From the NCBI GenBank assembly GCA_947069175.1, contig CAMTDV010000017.1, positions 33,055,126 to 33,119,125 on the forward strand: a stretch of DNA of 64,000 bases, given 5' to 3'. A program made the position numbers and the translations under genes. The notes below the pieces were generated by a model. It searched no databases. It was not told the origin of the DNA and saw only the letters and a program-made list of their open reading frames with translations. Origin of the DNA: Scalesia atractyloides (lineage: Eukaryota > Streptophyta > Magnoliopsida > Asterales > Asteraceae). Shown in pieces: positions 1-9,496 of this stretch; the first letter of the stretch is position 1, and each line of letters opens with the position of its first letter.

Positions 1-702
1 ATACCTATACCCTCTTCAACGTATACTGGTTTCTCGCGCCGACCCGCCTTCCAGAGCATGCCCATCTCAGCCGCAACTAACGCCCTTTCTGGCAACACAA
101 TGTTGGGCACATCCTTCAAATCCTGGTACCATACTTCATCAGTAGGGATGGCCATCCTCTCAAGCTCGATCTCTTCACCCCCACGGAATGTCATCTTTGG
201 TATCACAGCAACTTTAATATAAATTTTTTATTTCCAATCATGAAAGGATTTGGGAGGTGCTAGCAATAATCTCTTGGCTGGTAAGCGTTATTGAAATGAG
301 TAAAACCCTAACGCACAGTGTAATTGATAAAACACCCTAAATCTATCAATAGTGAGAAGGATGTTCATGGATCGGCAAACAAACTCGAAGTGCCGGATAC
401 GTACCATCCCCATAGGGTTTAACTGGGATATATGAAACTTGTAAAAATCAAGAGTTTCCAGCAAGAAGTGGGTCACCGGAAGCCGGAAATTACCCTCAGC
501 AAAGTAATCCAAGAATAGGGAAATATATCCTGCCGGAGCGTTCGCCACCGTATCGGTATCATTGGGATATCGAGCATCCCATGTCCTCGGGAACTTGAAG
601 TTAGTAACCAGACTATCAAAGGCTCCGGCTCCACTTCAGCGTCGGTAAAGATGGTTTCGATGACATCTCCGATGTATCTTCAGGAATAGAACTAGTAGCC
701 AT
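1..702 (-). pseudogene. Transposase_28-like gypsy-type transposon protein, broken and running off the window
   Basis: Read on the minus strand, a candidate ATG at 702-700 starts a short frame that hits a stop near 617. The conserved part continues in another frame (about 615 down to 288) and shows PVTHFLLETLDFYKFHISQL followed by GMVRIRHFEFVCRS and FRVFYQL. This is the hallmark of the plant 'putative gypsy type transposon' domain (PF04195). A stop lies at 290-288. Similar family sequence (PPKSFHDWK, then DEVWYQDLKDVPNIVLPERA) continues in other frames to position 1. I infer a retroelement-derived protein inactivated by at least one frameshift and stops. The function of the domain is not established. 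Domain identity is fairly sure; the start codon is less so. Confidence 0.72.
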
Positions 703-840
703 GAGTGGATATCGGCAGGAACAAGGGTTTTTTAGAACTCAGGGAGAGAAACAAAGAACAATTTGCAGGAGAGAAGGAAATTCTTCAAAGAAGATAGAGA
801 GATTTTTGGAAAAAGCATGTCGAAATCCGCTGGCAAAGAG

Positions 841-852
841 TGTATATATAGG
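841..852 (-). promoter_or_regulatory. TATA-like box upstream of the Transposase_28 pseudogene
   Basis: The minus strand reads CCTATATATACA about 140 bp upstream of the candidate ATG at 702. Position and sequence fit a plant TATA box, probably that of the element rather than a host promoter. There is no expression evidence. Confidence 0.4.
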
Positions 853-1935
853 CATTGCAATAAATGCCTGCAGAAAACGTGCCGAAAATTCTGGGTTTTC
901 ACCAAACCCTAGGCGACAAAAAGGCGGGCGAGTGGGGAATAGTAACCGTACCCACGTGCGCGTGTAATCGCCAAGAGCCGTTTTGCAATTAATGCTGAAC
1001 GTCTGGCACTGTTGACAGCTGTCACACAGTACGTCGAACTTCACCTCAACACGTGCCTTTCACCAAAACTCTGACACAATGACAACTTTTTCAAAATTCA
1101 AAATTGTCTCTCCTTATCCAGGAAGTTTTTTCCTTCTCCATGAAGATTTCTTTTCCTTCAGCGCAACGAAATTATTTACAGGAACACAACGAACACTATA
1201 ATTTTTTATTAGTCTATGTGCTCCACCTACTTGCCACTTGCGCATAGGAGCAACACTGGACTGGGGGGACTTGAAGGGGTATGGTCCCAAAACCTTGCGC
1301 CAAGCAAGTGACCATACCCATTTTATCAACAAAGCAGACTTTGCGTAGACTATATTACAAGAGATAAACCTCATTTTTCCATGCACCGGACATCTAAGAA
1401 GGAAAATGATCATTTAAGTACCTTGCGCGGGCTCGTGCAAGGAAATAGTTAAGCTTTAAAACTTTCCTCATCAGATGACTCCACAAGTAAGGAATTAGGA
1501 AAAGAGGTACTTATCACCTTTTTTGACCCTGCGCCAAGTATTATGATGATCGTCCTCTCCGATAACCTGCGCGAGTCCGCACAAGGGGGAGTTGAGTTGG
1601 AAACAATGAGTAAAGATCTCAGATCACATCTGCTCTCAGGATAATCAGAAAGGGATAGAAAGAATCTTTTCTGTTGTAACAAACCGGACACGTGGGCGAA
1701 TAACAGAAGGTTTACAGCTGTAACTCTTCTAGAAGCCATTAATGATCAATCGTGCTAGGGCATAAACGGTTACAACAGAATTACACGTGGCGCCATCTGG
1801 TGCACTCCCAAGAATCACGATGATGTCATATTTTCGTAATAGACACAAGGTCATCATCATTTGCCACGTGGCGATTCCCCAACCATTGATCACATCACGA
1901 TCCGTGTGACTTGAAGAGCAAGTTAATGATCTAAC
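853..1935. other. No gene seen; element-flanking sequence
   Basis: Several ORFs here are short and recognisable as nothing. The stretch holds diverged repeats of a motif resembling TTGCGCGGGCTCGTGCAAGG (about 1423-1442 and 1566-1586) and related GCGCCAAG words. These look like untranslated or LTR sequence of the same retroelement group as the flanking pseudogene. I cannot define element ends. Confidence 0.4.
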
Positions 1936-1963
1936 GGTGAGATCTCACCACTGTGAGATCACC
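1936..1963. repeat. 14-bp perfect palindrome plus a third half-site
   Basis: GGTGAGATCTCACC at 1936-1949 is a perfect palindrome. It is followed directly by ACTGTGAGATCACC, which repeats the half-site. The cluster sits about 30-55 bp upstream of a TATA box, where a dimeric regulator could bind. That role is inference. Confidence 0.55.
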
Positions 1964-1992
1964 TTTTCTCTCCTTTTGGCGCCAAAATATGG

Positions 1993-2003
1993 CTATAAAT
2001 AAG
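1993..2003 (+). promoter_or_regulatory. Strong TATA box, probably of an LTR
   Basis: CTATAAATAAG follows a GGCGCCAAA word and is followed by a pyrimidine-rich tract (CTTACTCTCTCTCTTACTTC), as at plant Pol II start sites. No ORF of note lies downstream, so this is more likely an LTR promoter than a host gene promoter. Confidence 0.5.
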
Positions 2004-2289
2004 AACTTCAGGTACGAGTAAAACTATTCACTCGCACTTACTCTCTCTCTTACTTCACTTAAACTATTCCGATCAAACCTGTACTTATTCTCACGCTGGA
2101 GGGTGGTCACTGAGAGAGCCCCCATTCTCCCCGTGGCGAGTTTAATGATGGTTTGTTTTGCAGAGTTAATTAGAGATATAGTTCCAAACGACGAGGCGAA
2201 GGATTAACCCTTTTTATGCAGAGACAAAAACCTAGATCTGATTCGATTCCGATCAGTTAGATCTACTGTTTCTTCAATACCCATCACCC

Positions 2290-3198
2290 TACTGTTATGC
2301 TATGAATCCATTCACGGATGAATATTCCCATCGGAGCCTAAGATATATGAATTACCGATTCGAGAACTGTTTTAGTAATTGACCGTTCAATACTGATACT
2401 AGGATCGGATTAGCACAATGATTTCATGATTGTTTTGCTATTACATTGTGAGCATACTTGGATTACGCTATCAAGTGAGTTTCATTACCCTGTTTTCACA
2501 CTGTTTTACTGTTTACATGGGGTGAATAACATGTTACATACGTACAAACTTGCACATGACTACATGACTTGATGTGAATTATTTGAGTAAACACTAGTAC
2601 ATGGAAAGTCCCCACAGACCCAGCTGATTAACCGTAGTTCGGTGAATGTGTACTATTGGTTTGACAAACCCATTTGCGATGACCAGGATCCCCATAAGAT
2701 GCACCGCAATTGCATATGTTCATGCATAGGCTATGGGGTACTAGCCATAGCTACACGGGGCAGTGACGTGGTGGGTATAGATCATGATCTTGAGTTGATA
2801 CAGTCGATGCTTCACTTGTGGGCTTAGTATAATTACATCAAATGTGCAAAACTTGACTTACATTTACATTGTGCGATACAAACAGAACTCGCGAAACTCA
2901 CCAACTATTTATAGTTGACCTTTCAAAACTTTAACATGCTTTTCAGGTGACTTGAGACTTGTGTGATACCTATTGTTCAAGACGTACTTTACAGATGAAT
3001 ACGTGTATAGAAGCATGTTGTTTAGAAGATTAACGTGGTTCGCGGGAACATGTCGTTGTAACATACATGTAGGATGTAATCAACAATGTAATCTAAACTA
3101 CAGATGAAAAACAATATAGTATTTTTATAAACAATGTGCTTTTACTAGAGGTGTCTGTTGCATCCCATTTTACTTCCGCTACGAGTCGGGTTGTGACA
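2290..3198 (+). mobile_element. 3' part of a Ty3/gypsy LTR
   Basis: The segment ends in GAGTCGGGTTGTGACA at 3198, closely matching the ends (CGGGTCGGGGTGTGACA) of the better-defined gypsy LTRs ending at 22613 and 26401. Its layout also matches theirs: a 'ctcaccaac...agttgac' block, then 'aggtgac', then a conserved terminal block. I did not find a PBS after the end or a clear start, so limits are approximate. The small ORF at 2642-2827 inside it is not a gene. Confidence 0.5.
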
Positions 3199-3689
3199 GG
3201 TCGACCGAGAGTTCCCTTCGCCGCCACTAGGGGGTGCCTCAGCACCCTCAGCACGTCCTTTATGACCAGCTGCCTCTGGCTGTTACGCTTGCGTTAGAGC
3301 AGATGGAGCATCGGTTATAGGCGCGGATTGACGTCCAACACGCCTGTACTGAGGCGCTTTTGTTGCGGACCATACTGGCGATATTCAGGCGGCTCAGGAC
3401 CGTGGTCGGAGCCCTCTACCGATACCGACGATGCCGCCACGATCGGGTTAGGAGCGCACCACTCAGGATCCGAGGCCGCCAGGCACCACTCAAGATCCGC
3501 AGGATGCAGATCGTATGCTTTAGTGTAGTTTGTTATGTTTTTTGTATTTTGACTTTTATGTATTTTGAATTATGTCATGTATAAACAAACTTATTATATA
3601 GTTAAATTTGCAGTTTCAGTTTATTTATATTTGTGGTGTTTATTCACAATGTTTAGATCCGATGGTTTGGTTATGTATAATGTATAATA
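3199..3689 (+). other. GC-rich, coding-like remnant, unrecognised
   Basis: The first half is clearly GC-richer than its surroundings and has two overlapping plus-strand ORFs (3328-3528, 3360-3584) without recognisable domains. It could be the start of a degraded retroelement ORF downstream of the LTR end at 3198. From about 3530 it becomes AT-rich and featureless. Confidence 0.3.
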
Positions 3690-3995
3690 TGGTTATGACG
3701 CGGCACGATACGACATGACACGATAAAAATATAGTACAAAATACATATACGATACGATATGGAGTGACTGATTATCATAGAAAATACAAATATGATACGA
3801 TACGTTAAGATAAAATACGACACGTCACGATACGATACGATACATTACGATAAAATACGTCACAGTACGATATAATAACACACGCCATGAATAAAAATAT
3901 AATGTAAATACGATACGATACGGAACGATAAATTATCATCATAATACGATACGTCACGATATGGTATAATAAGTATCGATATGATAAAAAAATAA
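3690..3995. repeat. Degenerate ACGAT simple repeat
   Basis: Dozens of copies of ACGAT/ATACGAT/ACGACAC words alternate with AT-rich spacers, for example CACGATACGATACGATAC near 3826. The minus-strand ORF 3805-4068 is a by-product of the repeat and not a protein. The following 4080-4215 contains inverted TATACGATCCGTATTA-like words. Confidence 0.75.
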
Positions 3996-4212
3996 GACAT
4001 ATAAAAAGAAAAAATAAACAACAATACACATCAATAAACACACCCAAAACACGAAGCTTTAACCTCAAAATAAAATGGTGTGCAATAAATATCGTATAAG
4101 TCTATACGATCCGTATTATGCTAGCTGCCAAATCAAGACTGACCCTGTATCAGTCTGTCATGCTCTAAAACCCAAACCTATACGGATCATATAGGCTTAT
4201 ACGATTCGTACT

Positions 4213-4410
4213 GTCTTGAGAGCTTGGCCTAGTGGTAAATTGGCATGCCTTCCCTAGTGGATATGCAGGTTCGATTCTCTCTTAGACCATTTTCAAGGAA
4301 CATTTGGGGTGAAGGGACGAATCTGGGCTTTAATCTCGGGTTTGAACCTGACGGGGGCGAGGGTGCACGGATTCCATCCGGTTCCCACGCATCGGGGGGG
4401 GGGGGGGGGG
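4213..4410 (+). mobile_element. tRNA-derived SINE-like segment ending in a G17 run
   Basis: Positions 4216-4275 look like the internal Pol III promoter of a tRNA-derived SINE. A box-A-like TTGGCCTAGTGG is followed about 40 bp later by a box-B-like GGTTCGATTCT. The segment continues into a non-coding body and a run of 17 G at 4394-4410. I see neither a poly-A or poly-T tail nor a clear target duplication. It could instead be one of the tRNA-like modules found in the LTRs near 18-25 kb. Confidence 0.4.
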
Positions 4411-5036
4411 TCTCATGGCAATCGAGGAGTCGACATTTGACATAGCCACGAGTAAGGTGAGTTTACATATGAGATTCTTTGCCGTTAAAAAAAAGATAAA
4501 CTACAAGAAGAAATTATTAGAGAGGACCCACATGCATGGGCGAAGCTTAAGTAGGGCGGGAGGGGGCGGCCGACCCCTGAACTTTTCGCTCAGTGGTAGA
4601 GAGTATATAGTTTTCGTATAGAAATTTTTGAGTATATACGTTTTCGACCCCTTGGTTTTATAGAAATTTTTAGGTCCGGTGACTTCCACCCCAATCAGAA
4701 ATCTCAAGCTTTACCGCTGTCCACTTGGCTCATATGTGGGATTCCTTCGTTACAAATGAATTTGTCAAGATCGTCCAAGGATGGGCACGTGAAATGCGGG
4801 TCTCAAACGTTACTACTACAGTACTACTGGTTTGTGTGGAGGGTAAAAATATGCATTCCAGATGCAGTAACATACGCAGGATATTAATATTTCACGAGGA
4901 TGGCAAGGATATCTAATTATTATTTTTATTTATTCCATAAAATTCTACTTTTTTCAAGTGATAAAATAGTCAAAATAAGTCAAATCGTGAGGTAAATAAT
5001 GACCAAAGTAAAAGTTATTGTTAAATAATCTTAAGT
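4411..5036. other. No gene seen
   Basis: AT-rich intergenic sequence with short, unconvincing ORFs (4415-4621, 4725-4916). At 4620-4680 two near copies of a 'GTATATA..TTTTCG..AGAAATTTTT' word occur. Nothing else can be supported. Confidence 0.5.
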
Positions 5037-6410
5037 GAAAAGTGCCTGGATAGTCCTGTGGTTTGCTCCGATTTCACCTTACATTTTCAAAATTACAGTT
5101 ATAGTCCTCAACTTTGGCAAATTCGTTCTCGGGTAATCCCTGAAACGGATGGAGGTTAGTTTTTGGTGTTAAGTGAATATGAAATGACCAAAATGCCCTT
5201 ACTAATAATAATAATATTAAATATCTATTTAATCGTATAATATTAAAATAAAGTATGGGCCCACCTTTCACCCACATACCCACCCTGTCTCCTACTACCC
5301 TTTTCTTTCTCTTTATCGTTTTGGGTGCACCATCACCACCACCCCACCACCATAAGTCATAACACCACCGCCACCTCCAAATAACAACCACAACCACCAA
5401 ATGATACTATTGGGTCAAAAATACAGATTTGTTCGAGCCAAACTGTAATAGTGTAAATCTATCTTTGTTGAACTCAAAGATACGATTTATTAAACAAAAA
5501 AAATCAAACAAATCCTACAAAATCAAGCCTTTAAAGAATAACACAGGACAGAAAGAAATATGAACATTATGAGAGATTATAATAGAAATAATTATGGGCT
5601 ACACTGTCTTATAAAAAAACCCCTTTATTCTTCATCTTCTTCAATCGAATTAGCAATAAGTCAAATCATCATACAAACCGCTATGAATACACCAGAAGAA
5701 GACATGAAACTCATTGGATTCTTCGACATCTTCAAGCACACAATCAAAGTAATATTCTCAGCAAAAAACTCTTCACACAAATCACTCACACTCTAATCCT
5801 CTGTCTCACACTCATCTTCTTAACTCACTACGAAATATCCAACCGTCATACACAAACCTCTCGCCGGAAACAGTTCCGTCACACCTGCACCAGTATGATC
5901 GATTTAAGGGTGGTTTTAGGGTTTTATAGGATGGGGATGTTGACTTTGACCAGCATCATCATAATTTTAAATCTGAAAAGCTTACAATCTGAAACGCACA
6001 GAGGTAGTTGTGGCGGGGATGGCTGTGGCGGCGGTGAAGGTGGAACCCGTGGTGGTGGAATTGATCGTGATGGAGGTGGAACCGGTGGTGATTGTGGGGA
6101 GTGGTGATGGTGATGGTGTGGGGAGTGGTGATGGCGGTGGTGAAGGTGGAGATGATGGAGGTGGTACCAGAAAGAGAGAGAAAGAGAGGAAAGAGAGAGT
6201 GATAAGTCTGTATTAACATATGTATGGTTTATAAAAAGTGGGCATTTAGGTAATTTCACACCAACTTAACTTAGAAAACTAACCTTTATCCATGCCAGGG
6301 ACCATTCGAGAACGAATTTGTCAAAGTTGGGGACTATAGCTGTAATTTTGAAAATGTAGGGACTAAAGGTGAAATCGGAGCAAACCACATGGACTATCCG
6401 GACACTTTTC
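5037..6410. mobile_element. MULE-like element with long terminal inverted repeats
   Basis: The left end GAAAAGTGCCTGGATAGTCC and the reverse complement of the right end, GAAAAGTGTCCGGATAGTCC, are near identical. The match extends over roughly 100-120 bp (GGTTTGCTCCGATTTCACC, TTACAGTTATAGTCC). Long TIRs suggest a non-autonomous Mutator-like element. Flanking 9-mers (ATCTTAAGT and TCTAATCTA) are not a clear duplication. The interior holds complementary CCACCACC-rich (5325-5400) and GGTGGTGG-rich (6005-6165) tracts. The ORFs there are products of that simple sequence. I see no transposase. Confidence 0.7.
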
Positions 6411-7570
6411 TCTAATCTAAAATAGAAATAGATATGACATTGTTTGGCATGTAATGCTCATTATCGGGATTAATTTGATTAATAGGTGATTAATCAGGGA
6501 TTAATCAGCATCTAGTTGGGATTTTTACAACCATATTCCTATCTTATGATCTTATACTTATAAATCAAGTGTTTTAGTGGTGGGGTTTGAACTCAATGTT
6601 TCAAAAGCCATGTTTTAACCTATAACACAACGTTTTAGTCCACATACATTATATCTAAGGTTGCTTATAATTTCAATAATTGACCATATTCAAGATAATG
6701 GAAATTTGTCAATTTTGACTAATTATGTGAATTTAAAAAAAAAATGTTTTGAATACTTATTCTTTCTAACAAAAGATCATAATCCACCTTTGAATTGAGT
6801 TTGCATGGTAAACCAAAGTGAAAACTATTGCTAATTGTATAATATTGTGGAAATTGGGGATTAGGTTGGGGATTTGTGTAAGTGTTAGTTCTATAGATTC
6901 AAATTACTTCAACTTATGGTTTTAATTTTTAAAGTAATAAATTTGAATGCAAGATGGTAAAACTCAAATCAATGTTTTAAATAACATATGTTGATTTCGC
7001 TTTGTTACTCAATTGGTGTTTAGTATCTTTATCGATTCGGAACAAGCAGTTGTCCCACTATTTAAAAAGTTCGATCTCCCCTACTTCTCTTGGTAGTTGC
7101 CACACCCTTTTACACACAATTCTTATGTCATCTCCAACTCCAATGCCCGGGCGTGAAAGGAATACTTGTGATGCCCATTAAATGTGGATGGTGGTGGGTG
7201 AGAGGGTTTCGTGGGCAAGAACGATTCCCATTAACAATTGTCTGACGAGGATGAGAGTGCGGGGCATTGAAATCCCTTTTAAGTAAGCCGACGTGGAAGA
7301 GCAACACGCAGAGAGCTAGCGATGGGGCTTTTTGTGATGTAAACAAGTATACAATGTTTTAAACAACATTTTAACCCTACATTTTTTAAAAGGTTAAAAT
7401 ATTTTTCAATAGCAAATAAGTATAATTTTCAACATATTATTAATACTAAGGTTATAAATCTTTATTCTCAATATAATATCTCAAAATCCCATACCCACTA
7501 TTTATCCAATAAAAGTTATTACCATTTTCTTTTTGGAAAATATATTACTACAAATTTCAGATATAATCAA
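6411..7570. other. No gene seen; upstream intergenic region of the fasciclin-like gene
   Basis: AT-rich sequence without a credible ORF. A more GC-rich block at about 7125-7340 interrupts it and may be a small MITE, but I could not define TIRs. Distal regulatory elements of the gene at 7674 could lie here; none is evident. Confidence 0.5.
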
Positions 7571-7577
7571 CCGATGA

Positions 7578-7588
7578 TATATATAAAC
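7578..7588 (+). promoter_or_regulatory. TATA box of the fasciclin-like gene
   Basis: TATATATAAAC lies about 90 bp before the ATG at 7674. That leaves room for a 5' leader of roughly 60 nt. Its position and sequence are those of a typical plant Pol II promoter. Confidence 0.65.
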
Positions 7589-7673
7589 ACACTCTTTCCT
7601 AATCTGTTAGTAGTTACACACATTCCCGCCAAAACCATTTCAAACCCTAACAGAATCCTTCATCCATACAACA

Positions 7674-8918
7674 ATGGCGTCCACTTTCATCCTCTCAATT
7701 TCCCTCCTCCTCCTCATCACCGCCATCAACACCGTCGCCGTAACCGCCGTACCGGAACGTGAATACTCTTCTCTACTATCCGCTCTCCGAAACAGAGGCT
7801 ATCACGTCTTCGCAAACGCCATAACCACTACAGATCTCTACTACGACATCATCAGCGGCGGTAACTTTACCTTCTTCGCACCGATCGATTCCGTTCTCTT
7901 CACTCTCGACATGAGCATGTCCGCCGCCGATTACACCTCAACTATGCGTTTACACGTCGTTCCTCACCGCCTCTCATTTTCAGATCTCCGGAACCTTCCA
8001 TATTTGAATTCTTTCTCTACACTTTTACCTGATCATCAGATTCATGTAGTGAATCCTTTGCCGTTGCCGTTACCGATTGTTGTTGAAGGAGTTTATATCG
8101 CTATTCCTGATCTGTATACTGATGCGCATGTTCTTGTTCACGGTTTGGAAAGTATTATTGACTTTAGATCTAAGAATGATAAGGTTAATTCTAGTTCGAT
8201 TGGTGAAAATCTCGCACCGGATCTCGCTCCGTCAGATGTTCACCGTGAAACGTACGCGCCGTCTCCTCAGGTTGCAGTTCCGGTGACTGCTTTGGCGCCG
8301 AAATCTTCTGTTGTGACTGGAATCGACACCGTTGCATCTCCGGTGCCGGTGCTGCAGACGTCTTTTGTGCCTTTTCGCAGTGTACCTCAGCCGGAGACTA
8401 GATCGGAATCTATTATTCAACCGATTCAGTTGCCGGAACCTAAATCTGAATCTATTATTCAATCATATCAGTCGGCGGAGCCTAAATCGGAATCTGTTAT
8501 TCAATCGAATCAGTCTCCGGTGACGAAATCTGAATCTATTGTTCAATTAATTCAGTCGCCGGAGCCTAAATCGGAATCTATTAATCAGTCACAACTGTCG
8601 CCGGAGGCTAAATCGGAATCTATCGTTCAAACGCATCCGTCTCCAAAGAGTTATTTCGATTCTATAACTCAACCGCTTGAAGAACACGCATCCATAGCTT
8701 CGAGATCTCGATTTATTCCTCAGGCGATACATCATGTTTCACTGGCTAAGAAATCGATAGCTGCGGTTGAGGAGTTTACTCCGGTGGATGACACGATCAT
8801 TGACTGTCCTGTTACAGATGATGAACGTGAACCGTTGAGCATTGCTAACATACGCCGTGGTGATAAATACATGCGTGAGCTCGATAACCCTACCGAAATG
8901 ACTTGTGCACATGAGTAG
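7674..8918 (+). CDS. Fasciclin-like arabinogalactan protein (FLA19/20/21-like), intronless
   Basis: A 414-residue secreted cell-wall or apoplast protein. Residues 1-26 form a signal peptide (a leucine-rich hydrophobic core, then AVTAV). Residues about 30-160 form one FAS1 domain: the H1 region NFTFFAPIDSVLF at 64-76, a second conserved block LHVVPHRLSFSDLRNLP at 93-109, and a closing VLVHGLESII. N-glycosylation sequons occur at NFT and NSS. Residues 179-230 contain scattered AP, SP and TP dipeptides that could be arabinogalactan sites. Residues 239-337 are seven 14-residue repeats (core KSESIIQ), followed by a different C-terminus with two cysteines. No hydrophobic tail follows, so no GPI anchor is expected. 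The single-domain, FAS1-first arrangement fits the plant FLA19-21 group. The ATG at 7674 is the first in frame and begins the signal peptide. This is the only gene here that looks intact and host-encoded. The exact orthologue is not certain. Confidence 0.9.
   Translation: MASTFILSISLLLLITAINTVAVTAVPEREYSSLLSALRNRGYHVFANAITTTDLYYDIISGGNFTFFAPIDSVLFTLDMSMSAADYTSTMRLHVVPHRLSFSDLRNLPYLNSFSTLLPDHQIHVVNPLPLPLPIVVEGVYIAIPDLYTDAHVLVHGLESIIDFRSKNDKVNSSSIGENLAPDLAPSDVHRETYAPSPQVAVPVTALAPKSSVVTGIDTVASPVPVLQTSFVPFRSVPQPETRSESIIQPIQLPEPKSESIIQSYQSAEPKSESVIQSNQSPVTKSESIVQLIQSPEPKSESINQSQLSPEAKSESIVQTHPSPKSYFDSITQPLEEHASIASRSRFIPQAIHHVSLAKKSIAAVEEFTPVDDTIIDCPVTDDEREPLSIANIRRGDKYMRELDNPTEMTCAHE
8388..8684 (+). 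repeat. 42-bp coding minisatellite inside the fasciclin-like gene
   Basis: Seven tandem units of 42 bp encode 14-residue repeats of the type PEPKSESIIQxxQS (residues 239-337). The last two units have drifted. Units stay in frame, so copy-number change would alter protein length without breaking it. Confidence 0.85.
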
Positions 8919-9065
8919 ATGGAATCATCCGGTAAGATGTTAACTGGCTTTGAGTTAGAATATTACACTGATTTTACTGCAAAATAATGTTTGATAGCAG
9001 TTACTCTTGTTGTTACAGTTGATTTTAATCTTGAATCAGTGTTAAAATTGACTATTATCAGGTAT
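8919..9065 (+). other. Probable 3' UTR of the fasciclin-like gene
   Basis: T-rich sequence between the stop at 8916-8918 and the CACTA terminus at 9066. AATAATG (near 8985) could act as a near-upstream polyadenylation element. The transcript end cannot be fixed from sequence. Confidence 0.4.
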
Positions 9066-9496
9066 CACTACAAGAAAAGGGCACCTTTAGCGGCGCCAGG
9101 TGTCGCCGCTATTGCTCCGTTTTGTCGCCACTATTTGTTATTAGCGGCGACATGTCGCCGCTAAAGGATCGCCAGTATAGATCGGCCGCTATTGCCCTTT
9201 TTGACGCCGCTAATGATACCGTCGCCGCTAATGCTCTTGCCGGAGAATTCGTAGGAAAGATCACCTGAGATAGATTGCCGGAGATTACATAACATGTGGA
9301 ACTAATAAATCGTTTATCAAAAACTTGTCAGAACTATACAAAAATGGATTCTTGAGCTTGTCGCTATAACTATACATTTTCTATATAAAACTTTACATAA
9401 CTATACATTTTCTAAACAATAAAACAAAACTAGCCGGAACTTGACGGCGGCGTACGGTTCAAACGGCGGTTGATGGAGCTTGACGGTGGTGGTGGT
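9066..9496 (+). mobile_element. Left end of a CACTA (En/Spm) element, cut off by a gypsy insertion
   Basis: It begins with the canonical terminus CACTACAAGAAAAGGGCACC. Subterminal copies of TCGCCGCTA in both orientations follow within 130 bp, as in CACTA elements. No matching right terminus is visible. The element runs into the LTR at 9497, so it was probably split by that insertion and its other half lost or outside recognition. It starts only about 150 bp after the fasciclin-like stop codon. Confidence 0.75.

Noticed and set aside
5895..6259. Gly-rich and His-rich ORFs
   Set aside because: Products of GGTGGT simple sequence within the MULE-like element.
5028..6419. A 9-bp target duplication for the MULE-like element at 5037-6410
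   Set aside because: ATCTTAAGT and TCTAATCTA do not match; shifting the ends by a few bases did not help.
8232..8523. Arg- and Leu-rich ORFs overlapping the fasciclin-like gene
   Set aside because: Shadow frames of the 42-bp coding repeat; the plus frame at 7674 has signal peptide and FAS1 domain.
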